DNA of 64,000 bases from WLND01 sp040398845 (lineage in GTDB: Bacteria > Actinomycetota > Actinomycetes > S36-B12), in contig JBBATH010000012.1 of assembly GCA_040398845.1 (NCBI GenBank), positions 57,316 to 121,315 of the forward strand. The letters are read 5' to 3'. Under the pieces are notes generated by a model. That model saw only the letters and a program-made list of their open reading frames with translations, was not told where the DNA came from and searched no databases. This document shows positions 35,694 to 43,893 of this stretch, piece by piece; the first letter of the stretch is position 1; each line of letters starts with the position of its first letter. The position numbers and the translations under genes are program-made.

Positions 35694-35719
35694 ACCGAGT
35701 CGGCGATACCCTGTCGCCC

Positions 35720-37039
35720 ATGACCTTGCGACTTTCCGTCATCGGGACCGGCTATCTCGGCGCAACCCATGCCGCATGCATGGCTGAACTCGGCTACAAG
35801 GTCACTGGCGTCGACATCGACCCCACGAAGGTGGCCATCCTTCAGTCGGGCACCGTGCCGTTCTACGAGCCTGGGCTCGACGAGGTGCTCGCCCGGAACA
35901 TTGCGGCGGGACGTCTTCGCTTCACGACCTCGCTCGAGGAGGCCGCCGCATTCGCGTCAATCCATTTCATCTGCGTCGGCACCCCACAGCAGGCCGGTTC
36001 ACAGCGAGCCGACATGTCGCAGGTGTTCGGGTCGATCGACGGGCTCGCGCCACACCTCCAGGCCGGTGCCCTCGTCGTCGGAAAGTCAACGGTGCCGGTC
36101 GGCACCGCGGCGATGATCGAGGAGCAGCTCCAAAAGATCGCTGCCCCCGGCGTCGAAGTCGCCTGGAATCCCGAGTTCCTGCGCGAGGGCTTCGCCGTTG
36201 AGGACACCCTCCATCCGGATCGGCTCGTCGTAGGAGCGAATAGCCAGCGCGCGGAGGACCTCCTGCGCGAGGTCTACGCGCCGATGATCGCTGAGGGAAT
36301 CCCCTTCCTTGTCACTGACTTCCCGACCGCGGAGCTCGTGAAGGTGTCAGCCAACTCGTTCCTCGCGACGAAGATTTCGTTTATCAACGCGATGGCCGAG
36401 GTCTGCGAGGCGGCCGGCGCGGATGTCACGAAGCTCGCCGAGGCCATCGGCTACGACACCCGGATCGGCAGCCGCTTCCTCGCCGCCGGACTCGGGTTCG
36501 GCGGCGGCTGCCTACCCAAGGACATTCGGGCGTTCATGGCACGGGCAGGTGAACTCGGCGCTGACGAGGCGCTCATGTTCCTGCGGGAGGTTGACCAGAT
36601 CAACCTGCGCCGCCGTTCCCATACGGTCGATCTCGCGCGCAAGACCCTCGGCGGTTCGTTCTCGGGCATGAACGTCACGGTCCTCGGTGCCGCGTTCAAA
36701 CCGAACAGCGACGATGTGCGGGATTCACCGGCGCTCGATGTCGCGGTTGCGATGAACAATGCCGGCGCCGTGGTCGTCGTCCACGATCCGAAGGGCCTCG
36801 CGAACGCCGCCCGCGTCTACCCGACACTCCGCTATGAGCCCGACGTCATGGCGGCCCTCGTCGGCGCCGACCTCGTCGTCCACGCCACCGAGTGGATGCT
36901 CTATCGAGAACTCGACCCGGTGGCTGTTGGATCCGTCGCGCGTCAGCGCCATGTCATCGACGCGCGCAACACCCTCGACCCCGCCCTGTGGCGGGCCGCC
37001 GGCTGGACCTACCGCGCGCTCGGCAGGCCAAACGCATGA
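35720..37039 (+). CDS. ugd: UDP-glucose 6-dehydrogenase
   Basis: A 439-residue NAD-dependent enzyme converting UDP-glucose to UDP-glucuronate by two oxidations. N-terminal Rossmann loop VIGTGYLGATHA (7-18), GKSTVPVGT, the lysine-containing EFLREGFAVED and the catalytic Cys264 in GFGGGCLPKD. The UDP-binding C-terminal domain has GAAFKPNSDDVRDSPA. It supplies an acidic sugar to the flanking polymer cluster, which is consistent with an anionic glycan. The ATG at 35720 matches the family start; there is no clear Shine-Dalgarno, so it may be leaderless. Confidence 0.96.
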   Translation: MTLRLSVIGTGYLGATHAACMAELGYKVTGVDIDPTKVAILQSGTVPFYEPGLDEVLARNIAAGRLRFTTSLEEAAAFASIHFICVGTPQQAGSQRADMSQVFGSIDGLAPHLQAGALVVGKSTVPVGTAAMIEEQLQKIAAPGVEVAWNPEFLREGFAVEDTLHPDRLVVGANSQRAEDLLREVYAPMIAEGIPFLVTDFPTAELVKVSANSFLATKISFINAMAEVCEAAGADVTKLAEAIGYDTRIGSRFLAAGLGFGGGCLPKDIRAFMARAGELGADEALMFLREVDQINLRRRSHTVDLARKTLGGSFSGMNVTVLGAAFKPNSDDVRDSPALDVAVAMNNAGAVVVVHDPKGLANAARVYPTLRYEPDVMAALVGADLVVHATEWMLYRELDPVAVGSVARQRHVIDARNTLDPALWRAAGWTYRALGRPNA

Positions 37040-37461
37040 CCTCGCTCTACGGGGGTGTCGACGACATCACCCGCGTCCTTGACGAAACGTTGCTGTGGTT
37101 CGTGGTGGGGCTCGGCAACAATCCTGACCGGGTTGCGTACGAGGTGGCCGCAGCGATCCAGGTGCGCGGCAAGCGCGTGATCCCGATCCATCCGCGGGCC
37201 GAGGTGGTTCACGGGGAGCAGGGCTACGCGACCATTGCCGAGGCCGTCACCGCTGTTGGCGTGCCTGATGTCGTCGATGTCTTCGTTCGCTCGGATCGCG
37301 CGGGAGTGTTCGCCGATGAGGCGATCGCAGCCGGGGCGGGTGCCGTGTGGTTCCAACTCGGGGTGGTGGATGAGGACGCCGCACAGCGGGTCCTCGATGC
37401 TGGGGTCACGATGATTATGGACACCTGCCCCCTCATCGAGTGGCGCCGCAGTTCCCACTAA
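37036..37461 (+). CDS. CoA-binding domain protein (YccU-like)
   Basis: A 141-residue Rossmann-fold protein: WFVVGLGNNPDRVAYEVAAAIQ, VIPIHPRAE, then VDVFVRSDRAGVFADEAIAAGA, VWFQLGV and IMDTCPLIEW. It is a standalone version of the CoA_binding domain of succinyl-CoA synthetase; the biological role is unknown. It overlaps the ugd stop as ATGA. Confidence 0.88.
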   Translation: MTSLYGGVDDITRVLDETLLWFVVGLGNNPDRVAYEVAAAIQVRGKRVIPIHPRAEVVHGEQGYATIAEAVTAVGVPDVVDVFVRSDRAGVFADEAIAAGAGAVWFQLGVVDEDAAQRVLDAGVTMIMDTCPLIEWRRSSH

Positions 37462-37557
37462 CCCCGCCCCCAGTCATTTCGTCCGCAATCCGGCTCAAAC
37501 GACCAAGAATTTGGTCATTTGGCGGTGAATCTGGTCATTCTGTCCGGCACTCGAGGT
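37462..37557 (+). repeat. Dispersed intergenic repeat, copy A
   Basis: The space between two convergent genes begins with a C-rich tract right after the stop codon, then GTCATTTCGTCC, AATCCGGCTCAAACGACC and two further GGTCATTT blocks. The same order of blocks occurs at 39851-39950 (reverse), 45700-45785 and 47155-47235 (reverse). No gene is present. Function unknown. Confidence 0.75.
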
Positions 37558-38046
37558 CTACGTGAGATTCGCAGACTTCAACGTTGCCTGTCTGTTCAAC
37601 TCCGCTTGGAACTCCACCATGGCATCGAGCAGCTTCGGATTCGCGACCGAGAGGATCCGCACCGCAAGCAGCCCAGCGTTGCGAGCGTTGCCGATTGCCA
37701 CGGTGGCGACCGGAACCCCAGCCGGCATCTGCACGATCGACAGCAATGAATCCATACCATCGAGTGAACCGGTCACGACGGGCACACCGATCACCGGCAG
37801 GGGCGTGAGTGCCGCGACCATTCCGGGCAGGTGCGCTGCACCGCCCGCACCAGCGATGATTACTTGCAGCCCGCGTTCGACAGCAGACGACGCGTAATCC
37901 ACCATCTCGCGCGGCATTCTGTGGGCAGAGATCACCCCGACCTCATGCGAGACGCCGAACTCGTCGAGCGCCGTCGCGGCGGCCTTCATCACCGGCCAGT
38001 CAGAGTCACTGCCCATGCAGATCCCGACCACTGGACGCTCACTCAT
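37558..38046 (-). CDS. purE: N5-carboxyaminoimidazole ribonucleotide mutase
   Basis: A 162-residue class I PurE, which moves the carboxylate of N5-CAIR to give CAIR in purine synthesis. Conserved GICMGSDSDWPVM (residues 8-20), SAHRMPREM (with the catalytic His), AGAGGAAHLPGM and GVPV. It lies 30 nt downstream of purK, the usual order. The 3' end meets dispersed repeat copy A. Confidence 0.97.
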   Translation of the reverse strand: MSERPVVGICMGSDSDWPVMKAAATALDEFGVSHEVGVISAHRMPREMVDYASSAVERGLQVIIAGAGGAAHLPGMVAALTPLPVIGVPVVTGSLDGMDSLLSIVQMPAGVPVATVAIGNARNAGLLAVRILSVANPKLLDAMVEFQAELNRQATLKSANLT

Positions 38047-38076
38047 CGCCGACCTCTTCTCTCCCCATTGACTCTG

Positions 38077-39231
38077 CTACTCATCAATGTTGCCGGTGAA
38101 ATAGTCGGCGGCGTGACGCCCACGCGCGAGCAGGCCGTCCGCGTCATCTCCGAGAAGCGTCACGTGCCCAACTTTGCGTCCCGGACGAACCTCTTTCCCG
38201 TAGAGGTGCACCTTCACCTCGGGGTCATGAGCAAACACATGGCGGTAGGCGGCATACAAGTCATCCACCTCGCCTCCGAGGATATTCACCATGACCGCGT
38301 GAGGTGCGCGCGCCCGAGGGTCTCCGAGCGGAAGATCGAGGACAGCTCGCAGGTGATTCTCGAACTGGCTGGTAACCGCGCCCTCAATGGTCCAGTGGCC
38401 GGAGTTGTGCGGCCGCATCGCGAGTTCATTGACGAACAGGTCATCGCCAGTGTCGAAGAGTTCAACGGCGAGCATGCCGACGACGCCGAGGTCTCCCGCG
38501 ATGCGCAGCGCCATCTCCTGGGCGCGGACCGCATGATCGTCACTCAGGCTGGGAGCCGGGGAGATGACCTCTGCGCAAATGCCATCGATCTGGCGAGTCT
38601 GCACCACGGGGTAGGCGACGGCCTGTCCTTGTGGCGAGCGCGCCACCTGCGCCGACAGTTCCCGAACGAACGCGATGTGCTCCTCGACCAGCCACTCGGT
38701 CCCGTGGCCGTGCCCCGTTGCGAATGCTCGTGCAGCGCCCGCGACGTCCGAGACGACCCAGACGCCCTTGCCGTCGTAGCCCCCGCGGGTCGTCTTGAGG
38801 ACCACCGGCCACCCATGCGCGTCACCGAAGGCGGCGACCTCCTCTACCCGCGAGCAGGTCGACCAAGCGGGACAAGGCACCCCTAGTGTGGTGAGGGCCG
38901 CTCGCATGTGCGCCTTGTCCTGGGCATGGAGGAGGGCGGACGGACTAGGGCGCACGGCGATCCCCCGCTCGACGAGGCGCTCGAGGATTTCGGCTGGCAC
39001 CTGCTCGTGATCGAAGGTGATGACGTCACAGCCGGTCGCAAACTCCAGCACCGCATCGCCATCGTGATGGGATCCGATTCGCGTGTCTCGGACGACCTGC
39101 GCGGCGGGGTCATCCGGGCGCTCGGCCAGCACTCGAAAGCCAATGCCCAGCGCGGTGGCCGCTTCGGCCGTCATTCGGGAGAGTTGCCCACCACCGATCA
39201 TGCCGACGAGCGGCGGCTCATCCTTCGGCAC
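38077..39231 (-). CDS. purK: N5-carboxyaminoimidazole ribonucleotide synthase
   Basis: A 384-residue ATP-grasp enzyme that carboxylates AIR with bicarbonate and ATP. Landmarks are GMIGGGQLSRM at the N-terminus, VVLKTTRGGYDGKGV (ATP lysine and glycine loop), WLVEEHI, and ELAMRPHNSGHWT near the metal site. The frame is open to 39426, but the GTG at 39231 gives the family's usual start; the ATG at 39294 would overlap the divergent gtrA start codon base for base in CCATGG. Coupled with purE. Confidence 0.94.
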   Translation of the reverse strand: MPKDEPPLVGMIGGGQLSRMTAEAATALGIGFRVLAERPDDPAAQVVRDTRIGSHHDGDAVLEFATGCDVITFDHEQVPAEILERLVERGIAVRPSPSALLHAQDKAHMRAALTTLGVPCPAWSTCSRVEEVAAFGDAHGWPVVLKTTRGGYDGKGVWVVSDVAGAARAFATGHGHGTEWLVEEHIAFVRELSAQVARSPQGQAVAYPVVQTRQIDGICAEVISPAPSLSDDHAVRAQEMALRIAGDLGVVGMLAVELFDTGDDLFVNELAMRPHNSGHWTIEGAVTSQFENHLRAVLDLPLGDPRARAPHAVMVNILGGEVDDLYAAYRHVFAHDPEVKVHLYGKEVRPGRKVGHVTLLGDDADGLLARGRHAADYFTGNIDE

Positions 39232-39292
39232 CGTTGAAGCGTACTGTCCCAACGTTATGGCGGGTGACGAGTCGCGGGATGAGTAGGCTCCC

Positions 39293-39826
39293 ATGGTGTC
39301 CATTCCCGCGGCGAACCCGATCTCACGCGCCATTGAGGCGCTACGCGAGAAGTTCGGTGCGGTCGTCCGCGAATTCGCAAAGTTCGGGATCGTCGGACTC
39401 GTCGCCCTCGTTGTCGACATCGGCACCTTTAACCTGCTTCGCTTTGCCGGCGGCGAGGGTCCGTTCTATGACCGGCCAATCTCCGCGAAGGTCGTGAGCG
39501 TCGCGGTAGCGACCACCGTTGCCTACTTTGGCAACCGCTACTGGACCTTCCGCCACCGGGGCCACACGAACATGGGCCGCGAGTACCTGCTGTTCTTTGT
39601 GTTCAATGGAGTTGCACTCCTCATCGCGATTGGCTGCCTCTGGCTCAGCCATTACATTCTCAAATTCGATTCCCCACTCGCAGACAACATCAGTGCGAAT
39701 GTCATCGGCCTCGGACTCGGGACGCTGTTCAGATTCTGGTCGTACAGCACCTTCGTGTTTCCGAAGGTCGACGACCCACTGGCTGAGATGCAACTGGCCA
39801 GACATGAAGGCTCGTCTGCACCCTAG
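39293..39826 (+). CDS. GtrA-family membrane protein
   Basis: A 177-residue, four-helix protein: FAKFGIVGLVALVVDIGTFNLLRF, given here only as the G-I-V-G-L-V-A-L-V-V-D core, then ATTVAYFGNRYWTFRHRG, the hallmark N-R-x-W-T-F, and FRFWSYSTFVFP at the end. GtrA proteins help flip or present undecaprenyl-phosphate-linked sugars during envelope glycosylation. It diverges from purK. Confidence 0.92.
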   Translation: MVSIPAANPISRAIEALREKFGAVVREFAKFGIVGLVALVVDIGTFNLLRFAGGEGPFYDRPISAKVVSVAVATTVAYFGNRYWTFRHRGHTNMGREYLLFFVFNGVALLIAIGCLWLSHYILKFDSPLADNISANVIGLGLGTLFRFWSYSTFVFPKVDDPLAEMQLARHEGSSAP

Positions 39827-39850
39827 TGGTCACCGCGTGTCTCGCTCGGC

Positions 39851-39950
39851 GCTCGAGCCCGTTCAATCAAATGACCACTTTTGCAATGAAATGACCAAAT
39901 TCATCGTCATTTCAGCCGGATTCTGGATGAAATGACTCGGGGGGGGCGTT
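39851..39950 (-). repeat. Dispersed intergenic repeat, copy B
   Basis: On the minus strand, directly after the stop of the PH-domain gene, a run of C is followed by GAGTCATTTCATCC, AATCCGGCTGAAATGAC, GAATTTGGTCATTT and GTGGTCATTTG. This parallels copy A block for block. It fills a convergent intergenic space with no gene. Confidence 0.75.
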
Positions 39951-39966
39951 GTGGGGCTCGCGCTGG

Positions 39967-40500
39967 CTAGATCCCGTCAGAGGGTGGACCTTGATCGCCG
40001 GGGTTCGTCGCGCCGCGGCGGCGGGCGTCGTCCTGCTCGTAGAGAGCGTAAACGTCTCGCTGGATCTTCTCGACGTTCGGGACATCGTCGATGTCGAGGT
40101 CGCTGTCGTCACCTGCAGACTGGATGACGAGGCGGCCATAGTTCAGGATCCGCCCCATGAACGGCACGCTGAACGACACGTTGTTCACCTTGGTGAGCGG
40201 CATATCGCGGCCCTGCTTGGTGAGCAGGCCGCGGCGCACGATGACGCGGCGGTTCGTGAAGACGAATTGGGTCGTGAGCCAGCGAAGGAACGGTAGGGCC
40301 GCCCACCAAGCAACGACGATGACGCCAGCACCCAAAATCGCATACCGCAGGATCGAGTTCGTCGTGATGAAGTACAGCCATGTGCCCAAAAAGACGATGA
40401 TGATCAGCACCACGATCGGCACGAACAGTGCGCGCCAATGCGGCTTCAACTCAAACTGAATCGTTTCGCCATCGGCCAGAAGCTTCCTTGGATATCCCAT
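39967..40500 (-). CDS. Membrane-anchored PH (YdbS/bPH2) domain protein
   Basis: A 177-residue protein with two adjacent membrane helices (about 26-47 and 52-70) followed by a bacterial pleckstrin-homology domain: QFVFTNRRVIVRRGLLTKQGRDMPL and a short ILNYGRLVIQSAG. A charged tail (DARRRGATNPGDQG) ends it. Function is not established; such proteins are widespread in actinobacteria beside birA and accD, as here. Confidence 0.87.
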   Translation of the reverse strand: MGYPRKLLADGETIQFELKPHWRALFVPIVVLIIIVFLGTWLYFITTNSILRYAILGAGVIVVAWWAALPFLRWLTTQFVFTNRRVIVRRGLLTKQGRDMPLTKVNNVSFSVPFMGRILNYGRLVIQSAGDDSDLDIDDVPNVEKIQRDVYALYEQDDARRRGATNPGDQGPPSDGI

Positions 40501-40502
40501 GG

Positions 40503-41345
40503 TCAGATGGTGGCATGAATGACGTCTCCAGCGGTGACAGACACGAGTTTTCCCTGAGAAATGATTTCAAGGTGACCGTCATCGTCGATCGATGTCGCCT
40601 CCCCGCGCACGACTCGGCCACCCGGCATCGAGACGTCGACGATTCGGCCCAGGGTGACGCACGCGGCTCGATAGTCGGCCGCGAGCGCCGGGGCAGCTAC
40701 GCGCCACTGCTCAAGCCGTGCGAAGAGGTGGCGAAGAATAGCCACGAGCAGCGCCTCCCGGTCGACGCAGCCGTCCTCCACGAGCAACGAGGTCGACTGC
40801 GGGGTGGGGAGTTCTCCCGGGGTGAGCGCCACGTTGATGCCGATGCCAATAATCACGGCCTCACCGCTCGGCGAATCCGAGGATCCGCAGGCCTCCGAAA
40901 GGATCCCGCCCAGTTTGCGCATGCCTCGCTGGGATTCCGTCGCCAGGAGATCATTCGGCCACTTGAGGCCCACCGGCACTCGTTCGAGCTCGACGATCGC
41001 GTCGTGCGCGGCGAGGCCCGCGAGGAGTGAGAGCCAGCCCCAGCGGGATCTCGGTACCTCACCAGGCCGCACGAGGACCGACATCCACAGCCCGGCCGAT
41101 GGCGGGCTCACCCACACTCGGCCTTGCCGACCCCGGCCTGCTGTCTGCTCCTCCGACACGACGCAAGACCCCTCCGGGGCGCCGCCGTGCACGAGCAGGG
41201 CCACCTCCGAATTCGTCGACGTTGTCGTCTCGAGGATGACCGGCAGCGGCCGCGTCCACCCGACATCAGCGAGCAATGAGTATATCCGACCCCGATCCAA
41301 ACATGGACGGTCGATGGACCCAGCACGGTCGCTCAACATGGTCAC
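40503..41345 (-). CDS. birA: Biotin--[acyl-CoA-carboxylase] ligase
   Basis: A 280-residue ligase without the N-terminal DNA-binding domain, so it is not the E. coli-type repressor. It has ETTTSTNSEV, QTAGRGRQGRVW (the biotinyl-AMP loop), LKWPNDLLA, GGILSEA and GIGINV, plus the small C-terminal SH3-like cap. It biotinylates the carrier domain of the acyl-CoA carboxylase encoded at 43894, and the gene diverges from that operon. The start may instead be the second Met, 6 nt in. Confidence 0.95.
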   Translation of the reverse strand: MTMLSDRAGSIDRPCLDRGRIYSLLADVGWTRPLPVILETTTSTNSEVALLVHGGAPEGSCVVSEEQTAGRGRQGRVWVSPPSAGLWMSVLVRPGEVPRSRWGWLSLLAGLAAHDAIVELERVPVGLKWPNDLLATESQRGMRKLGGILSEACGSSDSPSGEAVIIGIGINVALTPGELPTPQSTSLLVEDGCVDREALLVAILRHLFARLEQWRVAAPALAADYRAACVTLGRIVDVSMPGGRVVRGEATSIDDDGHLEIISQGKLVSVTAGDVIHATI

Positions 41346-41377
41346 GCCACTAAAGTACGCCTGACCTAGGAGGAACC

Positions 41378-42976
41378 ATGAGTGCTGTGACCGAACAAGT
41401 CGGACCGACAGATCCGGATCGCCGATCGACCGCGGGCAAGGCGGCAGTCCTTGCCGAGAAGCGAGCCGAGGCCGTCGGGCGCCGCGCCGCCGCAGTCGAT
41501 AAGCAGCATGCCAAGGGCAAGATGACCGCGATGGAGCGGATCGAAGCCCTCCTTGATCCGGAGTCGTTTCAGCAGCTCGACGGCCTCGCCCGGCACCGCT
41601 CTTTCGACTTCGGCCAGGAAAAGAATCGTCCCTACGGTGACGGCGTCATCACCGGGTACGGCACGATCGACGGGCGCCCGGTTTGCATCTTTGCACAGGA
41701 TTTCACCGTCTTCGGCGGCTCACTCGGCGAGGTCTTCGGCGAGAAGATCGTCAAGGTGATGGATCTCGCGCTGAAGACCGGCTGCCCGCTCATCGGACTC
41801 AACGACTCCGGTGGAGCACGAATCCAGGAGGGGGTCGCATCACTCGGCCTTTACGGTGAGATCTTCCGCCGCAATGTCCAGGCCTCTGGAGTGATCCCTC
41901 AAATCTCCCTCATCATGGGCCCATGCGCCGGTGGCGCTGTCTACTCCCCCGCGATCACCGACTTCATCGTCATGGTCGATAAGACCTCGCACATGTTCAT
42001 TACCGGCCCCGACGTCATCAAGACGGTCACCGGCGAGGACGTCGCGATGGAGGAGCTCGGCGGAGGCGTCACGCACAACCAGAAATCCGGTGTCGCGCAC
42101 TACAACGCCGCCGACGAGGCCGACGCCCTCGAGTACCTGCGGGCCCTGCTCTCGTACCTGCCGAGCAACAACCTCGAGGACCCTCCTATCTTCGACGGCG
42201 AGGCAGATCTCGAATTCAACGACGCCGACTACGAGCTCGACACCCTCATCCCGGACTCCCCGAACCAGCCCTATGACATGCACCGTCTCATCGAGCATCT
42301 CTTGGACGATGGTGAGTTCCTTGAGACACAGGCGTTGTTCGCGCCGAACATCATCTGCGGATTCGGCCGAGTCGAGGGCCACTCGGTCGGGGTTGTGGCG
42401 AACCAGCCGATGCAATTCGCCGGCACCTTGGACATTTCCGCATCGGAGAAGGCCGCGCGGTTCGTCCGAACCTGCGATGCATTCAACATCCCCGTCATCA
42501 CCCTCGTCGATGTCCCCGGCTTCCTGCCCGGCACGGATCAGGAGTGGGACGGCATCATTCGCCGCGGCGCCAAGCTCATCTACGCCTACGCCGAGGCCAC
42601 CGTGCCGCTCGTCACGCTCATCACTCGCAAGGCATATGGCGGCGCCTACGACGTCATGGGCTCAAAGCACCTCGGAGCCGACATCAACCTTGCCTGGCCA
42701 ACCGCCGAGATCGCAGTCATGGGCGGCCAGGGGGCCGTGAACATTTTGTACCGCAAGGAACTCGCCGCTGCAGATGATCCCGCCGCTGAACGGACCCGGC
42801 TCCTTGACGAGTACCAGGACACCCTTGCGAATCCCTATGTCGCCGCCGAGCGCGGCTACATCGACCGCGTCATCTTCCCGCACGAGACCCGATCAATCAT
42901 CGTGCGCGCGCTGCGGTCACTGCGGAACAAGCGCGGGAGCCGCCTTCCGCGCAAGCACGGAAACATTCCACTGTGA
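41378..42976 (+). CDS. accD: Acyl-CoA (propionyl/acetyl) carboxylase beta subunit
   Basis: A 532-residue carboxyltransferase of the AccD5/PccB type. Oxyanion-hole segments are NDSGGARIQEGV and IMGPCAGGAVYSPA in the N-terminal half, and DVPGFLPGTDQEW and ITRKAYGGAYDVM in the C-terminal half. It transfers CO2 from biotin to acyl-CoA for fatty acid or methylmalonyl-CoA synthesis. AGGAGG lies 6 nt before the ATG. It couples to the epsilon subunit by GTGA. Confidence 0.96.
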   Translation: MSAVTEQVGPTDPDRRSTAGKAAVLAEKRAEAVGRRAAAVDKQHAKGKMTAMERIEALLDPESFQQLDGLARHRSFDFGQEKNRPYGDGVITGYGTIDGRPVCIFAQDFTVFGGSLGEVFGEKIVKVMDLALKTGCPLIGLNDSGGARIQEGVASLGLYGEIFRRNVQASGVIPQISLIMGPCAGGAVYSPAITDFIVMVDKTSHMFITGPDVIKTVTGEDVAMEELGGGVTHNQKSGVAHYNAADEADALEYLRALLSYLPSNNLEDPPIFDGEADLEFNDADYELDTLIPDSPNQPYDMHRLIEHLLDDGEFLETQALFAPNIICGFGRVEGHSVGVVANQPMQFAGTLDISASEKAARFVRTCDAFNIPVITLVDVPGFLPGTDQEWDGIIRRGAKLIYAYAEATVPLVTLITRKAYGGAYDVMGSKHLGADINLAWPTAEIAVMGGQGAVNILYRKELAAADDPAAERTRLLDEYQDTLANPYVAAERGYIDRVIFPHETRSIIVRALRSLRNKRGSRLPRKHGNIPL

Positions 42977-43203
42977 CCGCTGAGTCGCGCCCGCCCCTAC
43001 TGCGGGTGATTTCGGGAGACCCGTCCGAGGAGGAGCTCGCCGCCATCATCGCTGCCGTGAACATCGCGGCCGTGAGCACTCGATCTCGCCGTACGGCGTC
43101 GCCCGCTCCCCACTTCAGCCTGTGGGCGCGCAAGGCAAGGCAGGTGCGCCCCGCCCAGCGCCCAGGCTTCGGTGCTTGGCGCGCGTCCACCCTGCCGAGG
43201 TGA
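42973..43203 (+). CDS. accE: Acyl-CoA carboxylase epsilon subunit
   Basis: A 76-residue protein. The N-terminal LLRVISGDPSEEELAAIIAAV is the diagnostic segment of actinobacterial AccE; the tail is basic with SLWARKARQ. The subunit binds the beta hexamer and raises its activity. It starts at GTG, overlapping the accD stop by 4 nt, and is overlapped in the same way by maf. Confidence 0.9.
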   Translation: MTAESRPPLLRVISGDPSEEELAAIIAAVNIAAVSTRSRRTASPAPHFSLWARKARQVRPAQRPGFGAWRASTLPR

Positions 43204-43814
43204 CTGGCGTCACGCTCGTCCTCGCCTCGGCCTCACCCGCGCGGAGAAAGGTGCTCACCGAGGCCGGGATCACTCCGCTCGTCCAGGTGAGTCAGGTCGA
43301 CGAGGATGCGCTCGCCAGCGAGTTGCAACCGATCGGACCCGCCGAGCTGGCCTTGGCACTTGCACGCGCCAAGGCTCAGGACGTCGCGGTTCACTTCGTC
43401 GGACGCGACGACGTGATCGTCGTCGGCTGCGACTCCATCTTCGACCTCGACGGGGTCGCCTATGGCAAGCCACTCACCACCGAGGTCGCCATCGAGAGGA
43501 TCCGCTCGATTTCCGGGCGAACCGGTCACCTTCACACCGGCCACTGGGCGATACGCGGCCACCGTTCGACCGGTACCACCACCACCACCGGGCTGACCTT
43601 TGCCGAACTCAGCGATGAGGAAATCAACGGCTACGTCGCGACCGGCGAACCGCTCAATGTTGCCGGTGCCTTCACCCTCGACGGGCGAAGCGCACCCTTC
43701 ATCCGTCGTATCGTCGGCGACCCGAGCAACGTCATCGGAATCTCCATGCCAACGATGCGCGATCTCATGCGTGATCTTGGGCTCAGTTGGCCCGACCTGT
43801 GGACGTCCACGTAA
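43200..43814 (+). CDS. maf: Maf-like nucleoside triphosphate pyrophosphatase
   Basis: A 204-residue protein with the Maf loop LASASPARRKVL, then VVGCDSIFDLDGVAYGKP and TGEPLNVAGAFTLDG. Maf proteins hydrolyse non-canonical or pyrimidine NTPs to monophosphates. The GTG at 43200 overlaps the accE stop as GTGA and begins just before the first strand. Maf between accE and the biotin-carboxylase gene is a common actinobacterial order. Confidence 0.94.
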   Translation: MTGVTLVLASASPARRKVLTEAGITPLVQVSQVDEDALASELQPIGPAELALALARAKAQDVAVHFVGRDDVIVVGCDSIFDLDGVAYGKPLTTEVAIERIRSISGRTGHLHTGHWAIRGHRSTGTTTTTGLTFAELSDEEINGYVATGEPLNVAGAFTLDGRSAPFIRRIVGDPSNVIGISMPTMRDLMRDLGLSWPDLWTST

Positions 43815-43893
43815 CTCGAATCGCTACCATGCCCTAGCGCATGTTGACCGAACGAGGTCGCTGGCGCCCGGTCTCGGACTCAAAGGAGCACAT

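Noticed and set aside
40503..41345. BirA as a biotin-operon repressor
   Set aside because: There is no N-terminal helix-turn-helix domain, so it is a ligase only.
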